NCBI GenBank assembly: GCA_030533445.1
Contig: CM060075.1
Coordinates: forward strand, 35,484,196-35,548,195
DNA from: Cyprinodon diabolis
Taxonomy: Eukaryota > Chordata > Actinopteri > Cyprinodontiformes > Cyprinodontidae
Direction of reading: 5' to 3'
Length of the DNA: 64,000 nt
The position numbers were made by a program, and so were the translations under genes. Position 1 is the stretch's first letter, and every line of letters starts with the position of its first letter. A model generated the notes under the pieces. It was given only the letters and a program-made list of their open reading frames with translations, did not search any database and was not told the DNA's origin. This document shows, in pieces, positions 60,405 to 64,000 of the stretch.

Positions 60405-60830
60405 TGTGTGGACATATGAAACATTGAAAGAAAGAAGATGCTACATTTCTATCCTGTGATTCAACCAGAAGGGTCATAAACTTTTATGACCTCCAGTAGG
60501 TCATGAGGCAGAATCACACGGTTGTGTGACTTCCATCCAGCCAGATGGTCAATTCACACTATCTTATTACCTGCATCCTCCCAGATAATCATTACTGGGT
60601 CTTCTGTTTAAGGCCCGCCCTATGATGTTGTAAACTGTTAATAAAAGGCTTTGCTATGAAGGGATCTGTGTGAGAAGGTGCTGGTTTCGGAGCCAGCAGC
60701 TTTTCTCCGCTTCTGCAGAGGCTGACGTTACAAATCCCTGTGTCTGTGTTTGATCATTTCCTCTTAATCTTTTAAACTCACATTTCTCTGGATTTAAACC
60801 CAACATTTTTGGTGCTGAAACTCCGGGAGT
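60405..60830 (+). mobile_element. LTR-like end with primer-binding-site-like sequence
   Basis: TGTGTGGACATATG ... AAACCCAACA (to 60805), followed by TGGTGCTGAAACTCCGGGAG at 60810, placed and composed like a retroelement primer-binding site. AATAAAAGGC lies ~160 bp before the LTR end. No coding region follows; the element is a fragment. Confidence 0.45.
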
Positions 60831-61600
60831 CAAGATCCAATTGTCCAGGACCGTGCGGGACCAAGGCCAAGAAACTGTCGACAGCCGTCCACCCTTTGCC
60901 GGACGGGGCCAATAGGTTGGTCCAGCCCTGCCCTGGACATCCTGGTGACGACTCAAGCTGAGGACTGATCTACACGACAAAGGGTACGCCTAAAGCTTTT
61001 GATCAAAAGTTGGTCTGGGACCATGTGAAAGATGAAAGGTTCCAGATGACTACCTTGACAGATACCCTTCTGGATTTTTAAAACCCGCTAGAACTATACT
61101 ATGAAGAATTCTGTAACACCTTTTCATTGGTTGACATTTGTAGGAATATGAAGCCCAATCTTGACAGTACTCCTGGTTTAAACCTGATGGAAGCTTTATA
61201 GTATAGAATTGTTTTATAGAAGGCAATGCCAGCAATCACTAAATATGTCTCAGCTGTAAACATTACAAGCACTCCACTGACAGACCATGGTTTACTTTAC
61301 CTTGACTTATGATCAGAGAACTTTAAAAAAAGAGGAAAACTTACTGGAAATTTAATGCAACCTTTTTGAGACAGTTGGGAACTCAATTCTTGAAGTTAAA
61401 CATGACATATATATTGCAATAATTACTGCATAAAATTAATGCAATAAGTGGGATTTTTTTATTTTATTCAAACTTAGGCAAATTTCAATAAAGTTTGGAA
61501 AGAACACAAGCACAACTTTAAGAGAACAAGAACTCAAATTAATACTTGAGCTAGAAGGGTGTAACAAAGGCCATATATAAAAAAAAAAAAAAAAAAAACT
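60831..61600. other. Retroelement leader and unassigned DNA
   Basis: The first ~200 bp may be leader of the LTR element. The rest is unassigned AT-rich DNA ending in a 21-base A run at about 61580-61600. Confidence 0.35.
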
Positions 61601-61619
61601 AAAACTGTTTTCTCACCCC

Positions 61620-62735
61620 TCGTGGGGTGGTATGTGTCATCCTCAAGCTCGGGTCCTCTACCAGAGGCCTGGGAGTTTGAGGGTTCTGCGCAGTATCTTA
61701 GCTGTTCCTAGGACTGCGCTCTTCTGGACAGAGACCTCTGATGTTATACCTGGAATCTGCTGTAGCCACTCTCCCAGTTTGGGGGTCACAGCCCCCAGTG
61801 CTCCAATTACCACTGGCACCACTGCTGCTCTTACTTTCCACATCTTTTCTAGCTCCTCTTTCAGCCCTTGGTATTTCTCAAGCTTCTCGTGTTCTTTCTT
61901 CTTGATGTTGCTGTCGCTTGGGATTGCCACATCTATCACTACTGCCTTCTTCTGCTGTTTGTCGATCAACACGATGTCTGGTTGGTTAGCCATCACCTGT
62001 TTGTCAGTCTGGATCTTGAAGTCCCATAGGATCTTAGCTCGGTCATTCTCAACTACCTTAGGAGGTGTCTTCCATTTTGACCTTGGGACTTCCAGCCCAT
62101 ACTCATGGCAGATGTTCCTGTACACTATGACAGCTACCTGGTTGTGGCGTTCCATGTATGCACTTCCTGCCTGCATTTTACACCCTGCTGTTATGTGCTG
62201 TATTGTTTCAGAGGCATCTTTGCACAGTCTGCATCGGGGGTCCTGCCTGGTGTGGTGTAGACCCTGGCCTCTATTGATCTTGTACTGAGTGCCTGTTCTT
62301 GTGCTGCCATGATTAGTGCCTCTGTGCTGTCCTTCAGTCCAGCCTTTTCCAGCCACTGGTAGGATTTTTTGATATCAGCCACTTCTTCTATTTGTCTGTG
62401 GTATATGCCGTGCAGTGGCTTGTCCCTCCATGATGGTTCTCCTTCCTCTTTCTTGTCCTCACTTTCGGTTTTCTCCTGCCTGAGGTATTCACCAAGCCAT
62501 TTGTCTTTGGGGGCCATCTTTCTGATGTACTCCTGGGTCTTAGTTGTTTCATCCTGGACAGTGGTCTTGACACTCACTAGCCCGCGGCCTCCCTCGCTAC
62601 GCTTGGCATACAGTCTCAGGGTGCTGGATTTGGGGTGGAACCCTCCATGCATTGTGAGGAGCTTTCTTGTCTTGATGTCAGTGGCCTCTATCTCCTCCTT
62701 TGGCCAGTTTATTATACCAGCGGGGTATCTGATGA
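61620..62735 (-). mobile_element. R4/Dong-like LINE, C-terminal part with restriction-like endonuclease
   Basis: Two overlapping minus-strand ORFs. 62191-62652 reads STLRLYAKRSEGGRGLVSV, MAPKDKWLGEYLRQEK and GLKDSTEALIMAAQEQALST. 61658-62270 continues in another frame with HTRQDPRCRLCKDASETIQH and ITAGC (C-x2-C...H-x4-C finger), then the endonuclease core QPDIVLIDKQQKKAVVIDVA (PD...D-x-K-like), and ends IPGITSEVSVQKSAVLGTAK. Non-LTR elements of this type cut target DNA with this endonuclease before reverse transcription. A ~2-bp insertion in the GTCTACACCACACC stretch (~62262-62268) breaks the frame. The RT domain is not present; the 5' side ends at a TA array. Confidence 0.75.
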
Positions 62736-62759
62736 CTGGTAGGGCATATTTTTTTTTTC

Positions 62760-62764
<5 letters not shown>

Positions 62765-62845
<81 letters not shown>
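62765..62845. repeat. (TA)n microsatellite
   Basis: About 40 TA units bordered by ATTT and GAAAAAAAAAA. Confidence 0.98.
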
Positions 62846-62849
<4 letters not shown>

Positions 62850-63296
62850 AAAAAAAATCCTAAATATAATAACTATTATGATTACCTTTAAAACTTATTG
62901 TAAGCAACTTAAAATTGCCAAAATAAAAAAAAAATATGCTAAATGAAAAAAAAGAAATGTGCTTCTGGGTGACAAGTGAAAACATTATACTAAATAAAAT
63001 AAATGTATTTCAATAGAATGAGCATGATGGTTTCTTGTCAATTGAAGTTACAGGTTTGAAATATTCCTACTGGTCAGAGATTGATTTCCTGACCTCTCGA
63101 AAACAGCACCCTTTAGGCCTACTCATTCTGTTCACATTTACATACCTGTTTGACTTCGGTTATAAGATATTTTTGTTCTCCATTATTATATTTGCAGAAG
63201 TTTGGTGGTTAGCAAGTATAAAAGAAAAACTAGACAAATTGGACTATAAAATTGGAGGTCTGTTTTAGCCCCACTTAGAATCCACTTAGAATCCAG

Positions 63297-63395
63297 GTTG
63301 AAATAATGTTTTCTCATATGCTCATTACATTTCGCTTACCAAATTATGACCAAAAGTTATTTAAAGAGAATCCTCATGTCTGCTAGCTAGTTGAA
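63297..63395. repeat. Direct repeat copy 1
   Basis: About 100 bp, TTGAAATAATG ... CATATGCTCATTACATTTCG ... CCTCATGTCTGCTAGCTAG, repeated at 63588-63690. Confidence 0.8.
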
Positions 63396-63587
63396 AAGGG
63401 AGATTTCCTCTCCAATATCACTACATGCATGCTTGGTGTGAGGGATTGCAGAAAGTCAATGAGTCCTTGCAATCAGCTAGTTTTCCTTGGAAGCATTTTG
63501 AACAATCCGATTGGCTTACCTGTATAAATACATGTAATTAAATAGTACTTTTCTAATTGCAGCTCTTCTCTGGCTGACTCTTTCCAG

Positions 63588-63690
63588 ATTGAAATAATGT
63601 TCATGTGTTTTCTCATATGCTCATTACATTTTGCTTACCAAATTATGACCAAAATTTATTTAAAGAGAATCCTCATGTCTGCTAGCTGCT
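63588..63690. repeat. Direct repeat copy 2
   Basis: Nearly the same as 63297-63395 (ATTTTG for ATTTCG, an extra CATGTG and CTAGCTG). The two copies bracket ~190 bp that contains CTCTTCTCTGGCTGACTC. Confidence 0.8.
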
Positions 63691-63734
63691 AGCTCACTCT
63701 AAGATGGCCAGGAGTGAATTATTCCATCCAAACA

Positions 63735-64000
63735 TTTTCTGTCATGCTTATCCCAAGCGGGGTCGCGAGTGATGCTGGTGCCTAACTTCAGCTGTCTACG
63801 GGCGGGAGCCAGGGTCCACCGTGGACAGGTCGCAAGTCCATCGCAGGGCAACACAGAGACAAACAGGACAAACAACCATTCATGCACACAGTTCCATTTA
63901 AGGAGAATTTAGAGTCATGTTTTTGGACTGTGGGAGGAAGCCAAATTAATGCAAACTCCATGCAAAAAAACCCTGGGCCGGGAACCGAAACTCAAATCTT
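63735..64000 (+). repeat. Common teleost dispersed repeat, cut by window edge
   Basis: Contains GACAGGTCGCAAGTCCATCG, GCAACACAGAGACAAACAGG, TTTTTGGACTGTGGGAGGAA and GCAAACTCCATGC, blocks found in a very abundant fish interspersed repeat (LINE-derived in my recollection). Confidence 0.7.

Noticed and set aside
61632..62863. Plus-strand ORFs of 218 and 164 residues
   Set aside because: Antisense shadows of the minus-strand LINE protein, which carries the recognisable motifs.

Overview
The window looks like teleost fish nuclear DNA. The evidence is spliced vertebrate immune genes of fish-specific type (a FISNA-NACHT-LRR NLRC3-like receptor with 174-bp LRR exons, and a very large GVIN/VLIG-type GTPase) embedded in teleost-style mobile DNA: Tc1, several hAT families, PIF/Harbinger-like and mariner MITEs, BEL/Pao, L1, R4/Dong-like and other LINE remnants, a tRNA-SINE and solo LTRs. 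No rRNA, tRNA gene, CRISPR or prokaryotic operon was seen.

Layout. 1.9-16.5 kb: minus-strand NLRC3-like gene. Its start codon is at 16400, small N-terminal exons lie at 16.2, 11.4 and 8.8 kb, the large NACHT exon at 4.4-6.2 kb, and LRR exons at 4.2 and 2.0 kb; the gene runs off the left edge. Its intron holds a tandem triplication (10.6-14.9 kb) carrying copies of an N-terminal exon and pieces of a BED-finger hAT element. 16.6-33 kb: mostly mobile DNA (mariner end, SINE split by a hAT, MITE, a ~600-bp TA array, BEL/Pao remnant, solo LTR, LTR-element remnant, a perfect 66-bp palindrome, hAT transposase remnant). 33.3-35.8 kb: five plus-strand exons for the C-terminal half of a CMAS-like (CMP-sialic acid synthetase) gene; the catalytic N-terminal exons are not visible. 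38.2-38.8 kb: a small element flanked by 9-bp direct repeats and carrying the first exon of a RecQ-like helicase. 39.8-42.1 kb: a solo LTR split by a Tc1 transposon with full terminal repeats and one stop codon. 43.2-57.1 kb: minus-strand GVIN-like GTPase gene, broken by a frameshift and a nonsense codon, with three phase-compatible upstream exons at 56.6-57.1 kb. 50.7-51.5 kb: a THAP-domain exon facing an opposite-strand ORF. 52.5-64 kb: hAT, deleted Tc1, L1 split by a hAT, LTR-like end, R4/Dong-like LINE and dispersed repeats.

Biologically, two interferon/innate-immunity type genes (NLRC3-like and GVIN-like) sit in the same neighbourhood. The NLR seems largely open but has one exon unaccounted for; the GVIN copy looks like a pseudogene or a misassembled gene. 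The most interesting structures are the microhomology-bounded triplication of an NLR exon unit through a hAT element, and the RecQ-exon-bearing mobile element.
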